Assembly: GCF_021117295.1 (NCBI RefSeq)
Contig: NZ_CP088247.1
Coordinates: 3,673,001 to 3,737,000, forward strand
Direction: 5' to 3'
DNA from: Methylorubrum sp. B1-46
GTDB taxonomy: Bacteria > Pseudomonadota > Alphaproteobacteria > Rhizobiales > Beijerinckiaceae
Length of the DNA: 64,000 nt
The translations under genes and the position numbers were made by a program. Positions 50,592 through 59,587 of the stretch are shown here, one piece after another. The stretch's first letter is position 1, and the number at the start of each line of letters is the position of its first letter. The notes beneath the pieces were generated by a model that was not told the DNA's origin, did no database searches, and saw nothing but the letters and a program-made list of their open reading frames with translations.

Positions 50592-50650
50592 TTGATCGCT
50601 TCGGGTTTTGCCCGACGCCGTCATCGCGAGGCGAAGCCGAAGCGATCCAG
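50592..50650. repeat. Dispersed repeat, family B (with long left flank)
   Basis: TTGATCGCTTCGGGTTTTGC, then CCGACGCCGTCATCGCGAGG and CGAAGCCGAAGCGATCCAG. It shares its left flank with the copy at 11095-11150, so the family B unit extends beyond the palindrome. No gene is seen in 50363-50756. Confidence 0.7.
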
Positions 50651-50756
50651 CGGAGACCGTATAATACCGCGGCCATTGCATGGGTCGCAAAGTCAGCAAC
50701 AGATATTACAGATTTTCCATTATCCATAAGCAGACATCGTCCGTGCCTGCTTAAGA

Positions 50757-53459
50757 TCATTGGGGATGCTGCGGTCGCGAGCCCTCGCTTTCATGGGCAT
50801 CCAGCTCTTCCCGCAGATATGGTGCCGTGCGGCTCGCCCACGCCTCGGCCACCACCTCGGGACGGCCGGCCGCCACCACCGTGCCACCCAGGTTTCCGGC
50901 GCCGGGCCCCACATCGATGACGTGATCGGCCGCTGCGGCGACGCGCATGTCGTGCTCGACCATGACAACCGTGTTGCCCGCATCGACCAAGCCGTTGAGT
51001 TGGAGCATGAGGCGATCCACGTCGGTCGGATGCAGCCCGGTCGTCGGCTCGTCGAGGACGTAGAGCGTCCCCCCGCGCTGGCCCCGCTGCAGCTCGGTCG
51101 CGAGCTTGATGCGCTGGGCCTCGCCGCCGGAGAGTTCGGTCGCCGGCTGACCCAGGCGCAGGTAGCCCAGACCGAGATCCCGCAGCACGGAAAGCGGGCG
51201 CAGCACCGTGGGCTCGTCCGCGAAGGCGTCACAGGCACGCTCGACGGTGAGCCCGAGCACGTCCGCGATGGTCAGCCCGTTCCACGTGACCTCCAGCGTC
51301 TCCGGCGCGTAGCGGGACCCGTGGCAGGTCGGGCAGGGGGCGTAAACGCTCGGCATGAACAAGAGTTCGACGCTGACGAACCCCTCGCCCTCGCAGGCCG
51401 GGCAGCGGCCCTTGGCGACGTTGAAGGAGAAGCGGCCGGCGTCGTAGCGGCGCCGGCGCGCCTCGGGCGTGGCGGCGAACAGCTTGCGGACGGCGTCGAA
51501 CAGGCCGGTATAGGTCGCGAGATTGGAGCGGGGCGTGCGCCCGATCGGCTTCTGATCGACCTTGACCAAGCGCCGGACTCCTTCCATGCCGCCGACGATG
51601 CGCCCTTCGGTCGGGCCCGGTGCGTCGTCGAGGGGATCCTCCGGCTCGTCGTCGATGTCGATCGGCCGTCCGAGGCGGTCGCCGACGAGTTCCAGCAGGG
51701 CTTGGCTGACGAGACTCGACTTGCCGGAGCCGGAGATGCCCGTCACGGCGGTGAGACATCCGAGCGGGAACGCGGCCGAGACGCCGCATAGGTTGTTGCG
51801 GACGATGCCCTCCAGCCGCAGCCATCCCGAAGGCTCGCGCAGCGGACGCCGCGGCGGTTCGACCAGCCCGAACAGGTGGAGGCGCGTGCGCGACGCCTCC
51901 ACCGCGCGCAAGCCCTCCGGCGGGCCACTGTAGAGCACGGTGCCCCCGTGCTCGCCCGCGGCCGGACCGACATCGACCAGCCAATCGGCGCGGCGCATCG
52001 TGCCGATATCGTGCTCGACGACGAACAGCGAATTGCCCGAGGCAAGCAGCCCGGCGAGCGCCTCGTGCATGGCCTCACCGTCGGCCGGGTGCAGCCCGGC
52101 GGTGGGCTCGTCGAGCACGTAGGCCACGCCGAAGAGCTGTGAGCGGAGCTGGGTGGCGAGGCGCAGGCGCTGCAACTCGCCCGACGACAGGGTCGTGGTG
52201 ACCCGATCCAGCGAGAGGTAGCCGAGGCCCAGCTCCGTGAGGGTCCCGATCCGGTCGACGAGGTCGGCGGCGAGGCGCTGGGCGGCGAGGCGCTTCTCGA
52301 TGGAGAGGTTCGGTGTCACGCGCACGTCCGGCGCGCCCGCATGGGCCGACGCTCCGGAGGCCGCGCGCCGGGCGCGATCCCGTTGACCCGCTTCGCGGTC
52401 GAGGATTTCCTGGACGACGCCGGCGGCAGCGTGGTCGTCGGGCAGCCTGTCCTCGGCTGCCGGCCGCATCGCCTCGGCGAGTTCGGAGAGCGGCATGCGC
52501 GACAGCTCACCGATATCCCATCCCGCGAAGGTGACGGAGAGCGCCTCAGGCTTCAGGCGCTTGCCTTGGCAGGTCCGGCAATCCTCGCTCACGAGGTAGC
52601 GCGCGGCGCGGCGGCGCATGAGGGCGCTCTGCGAGTTGGTGAAGGTGCCGAGCACATGACGGCGGGCGCTCGTGAATGTGCCCATGTAGCTCGGCTCCAG
52701 GCGACGCTGGCGGGCGAGCCGCGTCTGCTCCGGGGAGAGCCCGGCATAGACCGGCTCCTGCGGCTGGTCGTCCGTGAACAGGATCCAATCCCGCAGCGCT
52801 CTCGGCAGATCCTTCCAGGGCGTGTCGACGTCGACGCCCCGGCTGACCAGGATATCCCGCAGGTTTTGTCCGCCCCAGGCTTGCGGCCACGCCGCGACGG
52901 CCCGCTCCCGGATCGTCAGCGAGGGGTCGGGCACCATCGATGCTTCCGTCGCTTGGTAGACCCGCCCGAGCCCGCCGCAGGACGGGCAGGCGCCTTGCGG
53001 CGTGTTGGGCGAGAAGTCTTCCGCGTAGAGCATCGGCTGGCCCGGCGGATAGGTGCCGGCGCGCGAGTACATCATCCGCACGAGGCTGGACAGGGTGGTG
53101 ACACTGCCGACCGAGGAGCGGGCGCTGGGTGTGCCGCGCTGCTGCTGGAGGGCGACGGCAGGGGGAAGACCCTCGATGGCATCGACATCGGGCACGCCGA
53201 CCTGATCAATCATCCGCCGCGCGTAGGGTGCGACCGATTCGAAGTAGCGCCGCTGAGCCTCCGCGTAGAGCGTGCCGAAGGCGAGCGAGGACTTGCCGGA
53301 GCCGGAGACGCCGGTGAACACCACGAGGGCGTCGCGCGGCAGTTCCACGTCGACGTCGCGTAGATTGTGCTCCCTGGCTCCCTTCACCGTCACGTAGCCC
53401 GGCCGTCCTGCGCCTGCCCGAGCGATCCTGACCCCTTCTCTGGGCTTCGGCTGATCCAT
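50757..53459 (-). CDS. UvrA paralogue (excinuclease-type ABC ATPase)
   Basis: 900 residues with two ABC ATPase modules. Walker A GVSGSGKSSLAFGTLYAEAQ and GISGSGKSSL, signatures TLSSGELQRLRLATQL and ELSGGEAQRIKLATEL, Walker B YVLDEPTAGLHP and YVLDEPTTGLHP. Zinc modules CPSCGGLG, CRTCQGKRL, CPACEGEG and CPTCHGSR. The opening GLPPAVALQQQRG differs from canonical UvrA (GLSPAI), and the protein is about 40-50 residues shorter, so it looks like a UvrA2-type member. Such paralogues assist tolerance to DNA-binding drugs. GAGAGGAAGG precedes ATG 53459. Confidence 0.87.
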   Translation of the reverse strand: MDQPKPREGVRIARAGAGRPGYVTVKGAREHNLRDVDVELPRDALVVFTGVSGSGKSSLAFGTLYAEAQRRYFESVAPYARRMIDQVGVPDVDAIEGLPPAVALQQQRGTPSARSSVGSVTTLSSLVRMMYSRAGTYPPGQPMLYAEDFSPNTPQGACPSCGGLGRVYQATEASMVPDPSLTIRERAVAAWPQAWGGQNLRDILVSRGVDVDTPWKDLPRALRDWILFTDDQPQEPVYAGLSPEQTRLARQRRLEPSYMGTFTSARRHVLGTFTNSQSALMRRRAARYLVSEDCRTCQGKRLKPEALSVTFAGWDIGELSRMPLSELAEAMRPAAEDRLPDDHAAAGVVQEILDREAGQRDRARRAASGASAHAGAPDVRVTPNLSIEKRLAAQRLAADLVDRIGTLTELGLGYLSLDRVTTTLSSGELQRLRLATQLRSQLFGVAYVLDEPTAGLHPADGEAMHEALAGLLASGNSLFVVEHDIGTMRRADWLVDVGPAAGEHGGTVLYSGPPEGLRAVEASRTRLHLFGLVEPPRRPLREPSGWLRLEGIVRNNLCGVSAAFPLGCLTAVTGISGSGKSSLVSQALLELVGDRLGRPIDIDDEPEDPLDDAPGPTEGRIVGGMEGVRRLVKVDQKPIGRTPRSNLATYTGLFDAVRKLFAATPEARRRRYDAGRFSFNVAKGRCPACEGEGFVSVELLFMPSVYAPCPTCHGSRYAPETLEVTWNGLTIADVLGLTVERACDAFADEPTVLRPLSVLRDLGLGYLRLGQPATELSGGEAQRIKLATELQRGQRGGTLYVLDEPTTGLHPTDVDRLMLQLNGLVDAGNTVVMVEHDMRVAAAADHVIDVGPGAGNLGGTVVAAGRPEVVAEAWASRTAPYLREELDAHESEGSRPQHPQ

Positions 53460-53774
53460 GGGCCTTCCTCTCGACACACCTTCTCTCACAGGGCACCGAA
53501 CGGTGCCGCGCCGACTGGAGATTCAGGCGTGCGGGGGCTACCCCTTGCGGGAAACCGCCGCAAGGCTGGAGCCGACTTCCCGAACCACAAGGTGTATGGT
53601 TCGGAAGGGCACAGGGGTGTGCGTGCCGCCTGTGCGGCTGGGCGGCATGAGCCGATGTACGGCGCGGGTTACCGGCTCTCCGGCCAGGGCGTGGCAGGCG
53701 GCCTCGACGCCGTTCTGGCCGCGATCGAGCGGGTCTGGCGCGAGGATGTGTGACGCCGGCCCGCGTCGTCCGGG
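53460..53774. other. Intergenic gap between UvrA paralogue and the glycan cassette
   Basis: About 315 bases. A hairpin CCTTGCGG / CCGCAAGG is present near 53546-53571. A short coding-looking stretch ending at 53753 (GVAGGLDAVLAAIERVWRED) has no start signal and could be a gene remnant; I cannot support it as a gene. Confidence 0.4.
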
Positions 53775-54713
53775 CTACAGCAGCGGCATCTCCAACGCCG
53801 GCACGGCCTCGGCTCGGAAAGCTGCGGGGTCGGCGTAGCGGCGCGCCATCGTGGCGCAAAACTCCGAGAACTCCTCGCGCACCAGCGGCGCTGAGGTGTG
53901 GTGGGGAGCGATGCCGCGATGCTCGGGGGTGAAGCAGAAGGTCGCCGTCACCTGGAAGTCCTGCAACGCCGCCATCTGCCGGTCGAACCAGTCGAGAGCG
54001 TTGGGGCGGAAGCTGTCGGCCCAGGAAAGGCCGGTGCGCAGATGGGTGACGCCGAGGCGCTTCATCCAGGCCACCGCCTCGTCGAGGCGGGGATCCTCGA
54101 AGTGGAACCACTGGCACAGGCCGAAATCCGGGGTGCAGCGGGCGAATTCTTCGAGCGCCCGCTTCGGCGTGCCGTCCTGGCGCAGGAGGCCCATGTGGAA
54201 GTGGCGATAGTAGGAGGAGCCCTCCGCCTCCTTGTGGCGGGTGGTGGCGCCCCATTCGAGCGGCAGGTCGTAGAGGCTGTACCAGTGGATGCGGGGCGCT
54301 TGGCCCTTCAGCAGCTCCGCGGTGCGGCGGCAGCCCCAGGCCTGGACCTCCTCGGCGCCGAAGCTCGACACGCCGACCTCCGAGACCCAGACCGGCAGGT
54401 GCGTCACCGCGCGGATCTCGGCGATTTTTTGCGGCCATTCGTGGATCTGCCAGAGATTCCAATCGAGCGGGAAGCCGTGCACCGCCACCGCGTCGAGCCC
54501 GTCGAGCACCCCTTGCGCCTGCATCCGCAGCATGAAACCGGGGTCGATCGGCGAGATGCCGCCGAGCACCTGCGGCAGGCCCGGTGCCTCGGCCCGGATC
54601 GCGCGGGAGGCATCCTTCACCATCTCGCCGAACAGGAACCAGTCCGGATCAATCTCGGGATCCCAGTGCGACTTGTTGTTGGGCTCGTTCCAGAGCATCA
54701 CCGCTTCAAGCAT
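53775..54713 (-). CDS. Clan-A glycoside hydrolase-like protein (beta-xylosidase-like)
   Basis: 312 residues. A TIM-barrel-type sequence with the acid/base pair Asn-Glu in MLWNEPNNKSHW near residue 9 and a second Glu in VWVSEVGVSSFG near 112, the arrangement expected of retaining clan GH-A glycosidases (GH39-like). There is no signal peptide, so it acts inside the cell or is not a secreted degradative enzyme. It could trim or transfer a pentosyl unit, or serve as a non-catalytic member. Its ATG overlaps the methyltransferase stop (TGATG). It is the last gene of the cassette. Confidence 0.7.
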   Translation of the reverse strand: MLEAVMLWNEPNNKSHWDPEIDPDWFLFGEMVKDASRAIRAEAPGLPQVLGGISPIDPGFMLRMQAQGVLDGLDAVAVHGFPLDWNLWQIHEWPQKIAEIRAVTHLPVWVSEVGVSSFGAEEVQAWGCRRTAELLKGQAPRIHWYSLYDLPLEWGATTRHKEAEGSSYYRHFHMGLLRQDGTPKRALEEFARCTPDFGLCQWFHFEDPRLDEAVAWMKRLGVTHLRTGLSWADSFRPNALDWFDRQMAALQDFQVTATFCFTPEHRGIAPHHTSAPLVREEFSEFCATMARRYADPAAFRAEAVPALEMPLL

Positions 54714-55477
54714 CACGTCTCCCGTTGCCCGCTCGAACGCGCCGGATAGGCCGCTTCCGCCCCGTAGGGGGCCTCGACCCGGCGGCAGAGATAGACCTCC
54801 GTCTCCGGCCGATCTTGAATGGCAAAGCCGCTCGATCGCAGCATCGCCTCGATCCCGGCGCGGTTGGGGATCCACCAGTTGGTGCAATCGTGGGCGTAGG
54901 CGTGCTCGACGAAGTGCATCCGCGGGTAGCCCGGCCGCTCGAAGGCATCCATGTCGAAGAAGTCGTAATCCTCGGCGACCGGCTCGACCTGGGCCGAGCC
55001 CCGCAGCATCGACTGGAACACGAGCAGGTCGTCGGCCACGTGCTCGTGGATCAGGTCGAGGGCGAGCAGCGGGTGGCGCAGGTGGTAGAACACCCCCATG
55101 AAGATCACCACGTCGAAGCGCTCAGCCAAGGCGCCGACTTCGTAGACCGAGAGATTGCGGAACTCGATGTCGTAGCCCAGCCGCTCGGCGACGAAGCGGC
55201 CTTGGGCGAGGTAGCGCTCGTCGGAATCGAGGCCCAGCACGCGGGCAGCGCCGCGCCGCTTCATCTCGACGCTGTAGAAGCCGGCATTGCAGCCGATATC
55301 GAGCACCGATCGTCCGGTGAGGTCGGCGGGCAGGGCGTGGGCGAAGCGGCGGAATTTGAAGCCCGGATAATCGCCGAGGAAATGGTTCGGCGCGGTCCAG
55401 ACCCCCTCCCCGAGATCGATGTTGTGGAACCATGGCCCGAGGGCCTCCGCCTGCCGGCGCAGATCGGCCTGATTCAT
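54713..55477 (-). CDS. SAM-dependent methyltransferase of a glycosyltransferase-linked family
   Basis: 254 residues. Class I Rossmann methyltransferase with motif I VLDIGCNAGFYSVEMKRRGA, acidic VLGLDSDERYL, and FDVVIFMGVFYHLRHPLLAL. An N-terminal helical region (WFHNIDLGEGVWTAPNHFLG) is typical of a family I recall as TIGR04290, found beside glycosyltransferases. It resembles tRNA-cmo5U CmoB-like enzymes but stands in a glycan cassette, so a sugar or aglycone O-methylation is more likely. ATG 55477 overlaps the upstream phosphatase stop (ATGA). Confidence 0.82.
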   Translation of the reverse strand: MNQADLRRQAEALGPWFHNIDLGEGVWTAPNHFLGDYPGFKFRRFAHALPADLTGRSVLDIGCNAGFYSVEMKRRGAARVLGLDSDERYLAQGRFVAERLGYDIEFRNLSVYEVGALAERFDVVIFMGVFYHLRHPLLALDLIHEHVADDLLVFQSMLRGSAQVEPVAEDYDFFDMDAFERPGYPRMHFVEHAYAHDCTNWWIPNRAGIEAMLRSSGFAIQDRPETEVYLCRRVEAPYGAEAAYPARSSGQRET

Positions 55478-56076
55478 CCCGCCAACCGCTCGTTGATGGA
55501 CACGACCCGTCCGCCGCCGGGCCAGAGCTCGACCTCGCTGCAGGAGGCCGGGGCGACGACGATGCGGTCGTAGGCGTCGAGCGGCAGCCCGAGCACGCCG
55601 AGAAGCGCCGCGCGGATCGGGTCGCCGTGGCTCACGACGACGACCGGAGATCCTTCCTCGGACGCGAGGCGGTCGAGCAGGCCGCCGACCCGCGCCTGCA
55701 CCTCGGCCATGCTCTCGCCGCCCGGCGGGCGGGCCGAGCCGCGCTTTGCGTTCCAAGCGGTCCAGGCCGGATCGCCGTCGAGGTCTGCGAAGGCGTTGCC
55801 GGTCCAGTCGCCGAAGGCGATCTCGTCGAGTTCGTCCGCCACTTCGGCGCCGACGCCGAGGGCCTCGGCCAGGGGCGCGGCGGTCTCGCGCGTGCGCGGC
55901 TGCGGGCTCGACAGGAGAATCACGGTCTCGCCCGCAAAGCGCCGGACGAGGGCCGCGGCCACGGCCCGCGCCTCAGCGTGGCCGGCCTCGCTCAGGGAGA
56001 CGCCGGGCATGCGCCCGCACAGGATGCGGCCGAGCCGGTCGTGGTGGCCGTGGCGCAGGAACAGGACGCGCCTCAT
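55474..56076 (-). CDS. Histidine phosphatase family protein
   Basis: 200 residues. Catalytic RHG motif in [20 protein letters not shown], then [19 protein letters not shown], and the second His in [18 protein letters not shown]. These are the phosphoglycerate-mutase-like acid phosphatases, many of which remove phosphate from sugar phosphates. Lying directly after the inositol-phosphate synthase gene (ATGA overlap), it could dephosphorylate inositol phosphate. This is unusual, because inositol monophosphatases are normally of a different fold. Confidence 0.85.
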   Translation of the reverse strand: MRRVLFLRHGHHDRLGRILCGRMPGVSLSEAGHAEARAVAAALVRRFAGETVILLSSPQPRTRETAAPLAEALGVGAEVADELDEIAFGDWTGNAFADLDGDPAWTAWNAKRGSARPPGGESMAEVQARVGGLLDRLASEEGSPVVVVSHGDPIRAALLGVLGLPLDAYDRIVVAPASCSEVELWPGGGRVVSINERLAG

Positions 56077-57182
56077 GCAGGCTCGCCGGCGGCGAAAAGC
56101 AGGGTGCGCGCATGCGCCTCGGCGTCGGTGTACTGCACCGGCGGCGACTTCATGAACCAAGCCGAGGGGCCGTCGAGGGCGCCACCGAGCCCCCGGTCGA
56201 GGGCGATGCGGGCGCAGCGCACGGCATCGACGACGATGCCGGCCGAGTTCGGCGAATCCCAGACTTCGAGCTTCAGCTCCATGTTGAGCGGCACGCCGCC
56301 AAAGCCGGTCCCTTCGAGGCGGATATGCGCCCATTTGCGGTCTTCGAGCCAGGGCACGTGGTCGCTCGGGCCGACATGGACGTTGCCGGGCGCGAGCGGC
56401 GCATCGAGCTGGCTCGTCACGGCGCGGGTCTTCGACAGCTTCTTCGATTCGAGCCGCTCCCGCTCCAGCATGTTGAGGAAGTCGGCATTGCCGCCGAAAT
56501 TGAGCTGGTAGGTCCGGTCCAGCCTGACCCCGCGCTCGCGCAGCAGATTGGCCAGCACCCGGTGGACGATGGTGGCGCCGACCTGGCTCTTGATGTCGTC
56601 GCCAACGATGGGCAGGCCGCGCTCCTCGAACCGGGCCCGCCACGCGGCGTCGGAGGCGATGAAGACCGGAATGCAGTTGACGAAGGCGCAGCCGGCATCG
56701 AGGGCGCAGCGGGCGTAGAACTCGGTGGCGCGCTGCGCGCCGACCGGCAGGTAGTTCACGAGCACCTGCGTGCGGCTGCGCTTCAGCGCCTCGACCACAT
56801 CGGCGACGGGCTCGGGCGATTCCTCGATGATCCCCTGCAGGTAGCGGCCGATGCCGTCGAAGGTCGGGCCGCGCTGAACGGTGACGCCGCTCGGCGGCAC
56901 GGCGGCGAAGATGTGGGTGTTGTTCGGGCGCGCGAGGATTGCCCGCGCCAGGTCCTGCCCGACTTTCTCCGCCGACACGTCGAAGGCGCAGGCGAGTTCG
57001 ATGTCACCGATCCGGTAGCCGCCGAGTTCGGGCGAGATCAGACCCGGCACCGTCTCGTCCGCGGAGGCGTCGCGGTAATGGTGCAGACCCTGCACAAAGG
57101 CGGAGGCGCAGTTGCCGACGCCGACGATGCCGACGCGGATCGGTTCGGCGCCTGTCTGACCGGGTTGCTGTGGCACGCTCAT
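56073..57182 (-). CDS. myo-Inositol-1-phosphate synthase family protein
   Basis: 369 residues. NAD-binding [20 protein letters not shown] at the N-terminus; [20 protein letters not shown] and [20 protein letters not shown]; then the catalytic region [20 protein letters not shown] with the Lys used in cyclisation, and [20 protein letters not shown], the strongest signature of the family. The enzyme turns glucose-6-phosphate into inositol-1-phosphate. Short actinobacterial/archaeal-type Ino1 proteins are about this size. The final residues ([20 protein letters not shown]) are as in the family. It is separated from the epimerase gene upstream by a 193-base gap filled by a palindromic repeat. Confidence 0.9.
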   Translation of the reverse strand: MSVPQQPGQTGAEPIRVGIVGVGNCASAFVQGLHHYRDASADETVPGLISPELGGYRIGDIELACAFDVSAEKVGQDLARAILARPNNTHIFAAVPPSGVTVQRGPTFDGIGRYLQGIIEESPEPVADVVEALKRSRTQVLVNYLPVGAQRATEFYARCALDAGCAFVNCIPVFIASDAAWRARFEERGLPIVGDDIKSQVGATIVHRVLANLLRERGVRLDRTYQLNFGGNADFLNMLERERLESKKLSKTRAVTSQLDAPLAPGNVHVGPSDHVPWLEDRKWAHIRLEGTGFGGVPLNMELKLEVWDSPNSAGIVVDAVRCARIALDRGLGGALDGPSAWFMKSPPVQYTDAEAHARTLLFAAGEPA

Positions 57183-57186
57183 CGCT

Positions 57187-57318
57187 CCTCATGCTGAGGT
57201 GCCGAGCGCAAGCTCGGCTGTGAGGCACCCCGGAACGGTCGATCCCACGCCAATGCTCTGCCGGGAGACGCGTCGCGGCGTGCTTCGAGGCTGCTGGCGC
57301 AGCACCTCAGCATGAGGA
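57187..57318. repeat. Dispersed inverted repeat, family D
   Basis: CTCCTCATGCTGAGGTGCCG and its facing arm GCAGCACCTCAGCATGAGGA, about 110 bases apart, with a small internal hairpin (GAGCGCAAGCTC). It sits between the inositol-phosphate synthase and sugar epimerase genes of one operon, so it may be a processing or attenuation point. Confidence 0.7.
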
Positions 57319-57375
57319 TCGTGGAGGTTTCCACGATCGGCCCATGAAGCGGAGGCTCGCAGATTGCAGCGGCCA

Positions 57376-58449
57376 TCACGTTGGCCCTCGGGCGAGGTCG
57401 CCGAGCGCCGGCTCGGCCGACTGGAACGGACGGCTGCCGACAAAGCGCCCGAGACCCGCCCGCGCCGCCAGTTCGGGCGGGCGGATCTCCTTGGCGAACC
57501 ACGCAATGGTCGCCTCCAGCCCCTGTTCGAGCGGCACTTGCGGCGACCAGCCGAGAAGCGTCTGCGCGCGGGTGATGTCGGGCCGGCGGCGCTGCGGATC
57601 GTCCACCGGCAGCGGGCGGCGCACCACCGCTGAGCGGGTGCCGGTCATCCGGGTGACGAGTTCGACGAGTTCCGCCACCGTCATCTCGCGCGGGTTGCCG
57701 AGATTGACCGGACCGCCGGGCGACGTCTCGCGGTCCATCAGCCGCATCAGACCCTCGACGAGATCGGCGGCGTAGCAGAACGAGCGGGTCTGCTCGCCAT
57801 TGCCGTAGACGGTGATCGGCTCGCCCGCGAGCGCCTGACACACGACGTTCGAGACGACGCGCCCGTCATCGGCCCGCATGCGAGGGCCGTAGGTGTTGAA
57901 GATGCGCGCCACCCGCACGTCGAGCCGGTGCACCCGCTCGAAATCGAAGACCAGGGTCTCGGCCGAGCGCTTGCCCTCGTCGTAGCAGGCGCGCGGGCCG
58001 GTCGGGTTGACGTTGCCCCAGTAGGATTCGGTCTGCGGATGCACCTCGGGATCGCCGTAGATCTCGCTGGTGGAGGCCTGCAGGAAGCGCGCACCGTCGG
58101 CCCGCGCCCGCTCCAGCAGGTGGTGGGTGCCGACGACACTCGTCATCATCGTGTGCATCGGGTCCGCCTGATAGTGTGGCGGCGAGGCGGCGCAGGCGAG
58201 ATTGAAGATCCGGTCGAAGCGCGGCAGCACCGGCAGCGGCTGCGTCACGTCCGCCTCGACCAGTTCGAACCGCGGTTCGCGGACGAGATGGGCGAGGTTG
58301 TCGCGGCGCCCGGTCAGAAGGCTGTCGAGGACGACGACGCGGTCCCCCCGCGCCAGCAGCGCATCGACGAGGTGCGAGCCGATGAAGCCCGCGCCCCCGG
58401 CCACGAGCACGTGCCTGCCGTCCGGGCCGTCCGCTGAGCGACTCTTCAT
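57376..58449 (-). CDS. NAD-dependent sugar epimerase/decarboxylase (UDP-glucuronate decarboxylase-like)
   Basis: 357 residues, extended SDR fold. NAD loop VLVAGGAGFIGSHLVDALLA, then FNLACAASPPHYQADPMHT, catalytic Ser-Thr stretch FLQASTSEIYGDPEVHPQTE and the Tyr/Lys pair in ACYDEGKRSAETL, followed by RIFNTYGPRM. SEIYGDP and the order of motifs are those of UXS enzymes, which convert UDP-glucuronate to UDP-xylose. The C-terminal 25 residues are extra. GAGGAGTTGAAG precedes ATG 58449. It would supply a pentose donor for the four glycosyltransferases upstream. Confidence 0.87.
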   Translation of the reverse strand: MKSRSADGPDGRHVLVAGGAGFIGSHLVDALLARGDRVVVLDSLLTGRRDNLAHLVREPRFELVEADVTQPLPVLPRFDRIFNLACAASPPHYQADPMHTMMTSVVGTHHLLERARADGARFLQASTSEIYGDPEVHPQTESYWGNVNPTGPRACYDEGKRSAETLVFDFERVHRLDVRVARIFNTYGPRMRADDGRVVSNVVCQALAGEPITVYGNGEQTRSFCYAADLVEGLMRLMDRETSPGGPVNLGNPREMTVAELVELVTRMTGTRSAVVRRPLPVDDPQRRRPDITRAQTLLGWSPQVPLEQGLEATIAWFAKEIRPPELAARAGLGRFVGSRPFQSAEPALGDLARGPT

Positions 58450-58468
58450 GGACTTCAACTCCTCAGGC

Positions 58469-59587
58469 CTAGAGCACTTCGAGATCGCGTTCGGACGCCG
58501 CAGCGGGAGACTGCCGGGAGGCGGCCTCACGCAGATAGGACTCGAGTTCCTCGGCGCGATGGGCGGCCGAGTGGCGGGCGAGCACGGTTTCGCGCGCGGC
58601 CGCGCCGATCGCACGCCGCTCCGCCTCCGGCGTTTCGCGCAGGATGGCGAGCACCGCCTCGGGGCCGTCCGGGCAGAGGATCTCGCGGCCGGGCGCCAGG
58701 ATCGCGTCGAGTCCGTCCCAGCGGTCGCTGATCAGCGGCGTTCCGATGCTCGCCGCCTCGAACAGGCGCACGCTGGGGCTCCAGCCGGCGGCGATCATGT
58801 CGGCGCGGGTGACGTTCAGGGTGTAGCGGCTCGACGCGTAGAACGCGGGATGGGCGTCCGGCGGCAGGTGGTCGATGCGGGTGACGTTTGCCGGCCAGTC
58901 GATGTCGGCCGGGTATTGCGGGCCGGCGACCGCGAAGCGTAGGTCCGGCGCGCGGCGGGCCGGCTCGATCAGCAGCCGCTCCAGCGTCGGCTGCCGGTCG
59001 GGGCTGTAGGTCCCGAGATAGCTGAGATCGTAGGCCGGGGCGCGCGCCATCGCCGGGTAGGCCTGCGGATCGACCGAGCAGTACAGAGCGCGCGCGGCCG
59101 GCGAACCGTAGGCCCGCTCCAGGCGCTCCAGCGTCGGCCCCCCGGTGAAGGAGAGATAGAGGTCGTAATCGCGGATCTGCGCCCGGCCGAGATAGGCGCA
59201 GGCGCCGGCCTCGAGCGCGGCCAGCGTCACCGGCGTGTCGATATCGTAGAAGGCGCGCACGCCCCGCGCCCAGGCGAGCGCGCGGTTTCCGACCGCGATG
59301 CCATCGGGCACGTAGGAGCCGACGATGACGGCATCCGCCGCCTCGATCTCCGTGCGGTGGGCCTGCAGCTCCGCAAGATCGGAATAGAGAACGAGCCGGC
59401 AGAAATCCGGGTCGGGCAGGTCGCGGTGTGCGGCGTACCAGGGCACGTCGCGTTCCAGGAAGGTCACGGCGTGGCCGCGGGCGGCGAATGCCTTGAGCAG
59501 GGCGCGATAGGTGGTGGCGTGGCCGTTGCCCCAGGACGAGGACATGCTGAGGCCCAGCACCACGAGGCGGAGCGGCGCGTCCGTCAT
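58469..59587 (-). CDS. Glycosyltransferase, CgeB-like (first of three related)
   Basis: 372 residues, GT-B fold. N-terminal LVVLGLSMSSSWGNGHATTY; C-terminal donor-binding half with NVTRADMIAAGWSPSVRLFE followed by AASIGTPLISDRWDGL. The C-terminal Glu-rich E-A-A-S-I-G-x-P motif is typical of family 1/4-like enzymes and of CgeB-type proteins (COG4641). No membrane segment. The donor and acceptor are unknown. Its start overlaps the stop of the next gene upstream (ATGA), as in the whole set. Together with 59584 and 60693 it appears to be a diverged trio. Confidence 0.83.
   Translation of the reverse strand: MTDAPLRLVVLGLSMSSSWGNGHATTYRALLKAFAARGHAVTFLERDVPWYAAHRDLPDPDFCRLVLYSDLAELQAHRTEIEAADAVIVGSYVPDGIAVGNRALAWARGVRAFYDIDTPVTLAALEAGACAYLGRAQIRDYDLYLSFTGGPTLERLERAYGSPAARALYCSVDPQAYPAMARAPAYDLSYLGTYSPDRQPTLERLLIEPARRAPDLRFAVAGPQYPADIDWPANVTRIDHLPPDAHPAFYASSRYTLNVTRADMIAAGWSPSVRLFEAASIGTPLISDRWDGLDAILAPGREILCPDGPEAVLAILRETPEAERRAIGAAARETVLARHSAAHRAEELESYLREAASRQSPAAASERDLEVL

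Noticed and set aside
53655..53753. 32-codon frame ending in GLDAVLAAIERVWRED
   Set aside because: Coding-like in composition but without start signal, domain or neighbour that would make it a gene; kept only as a possible remnant.
57183..57375. CRISPR-like or small-RNA reading of the family D palindrome
   Set aside because: There is only one inverted pair and no spacer series or promoter signature; it matches a dispersed palindrome instead.
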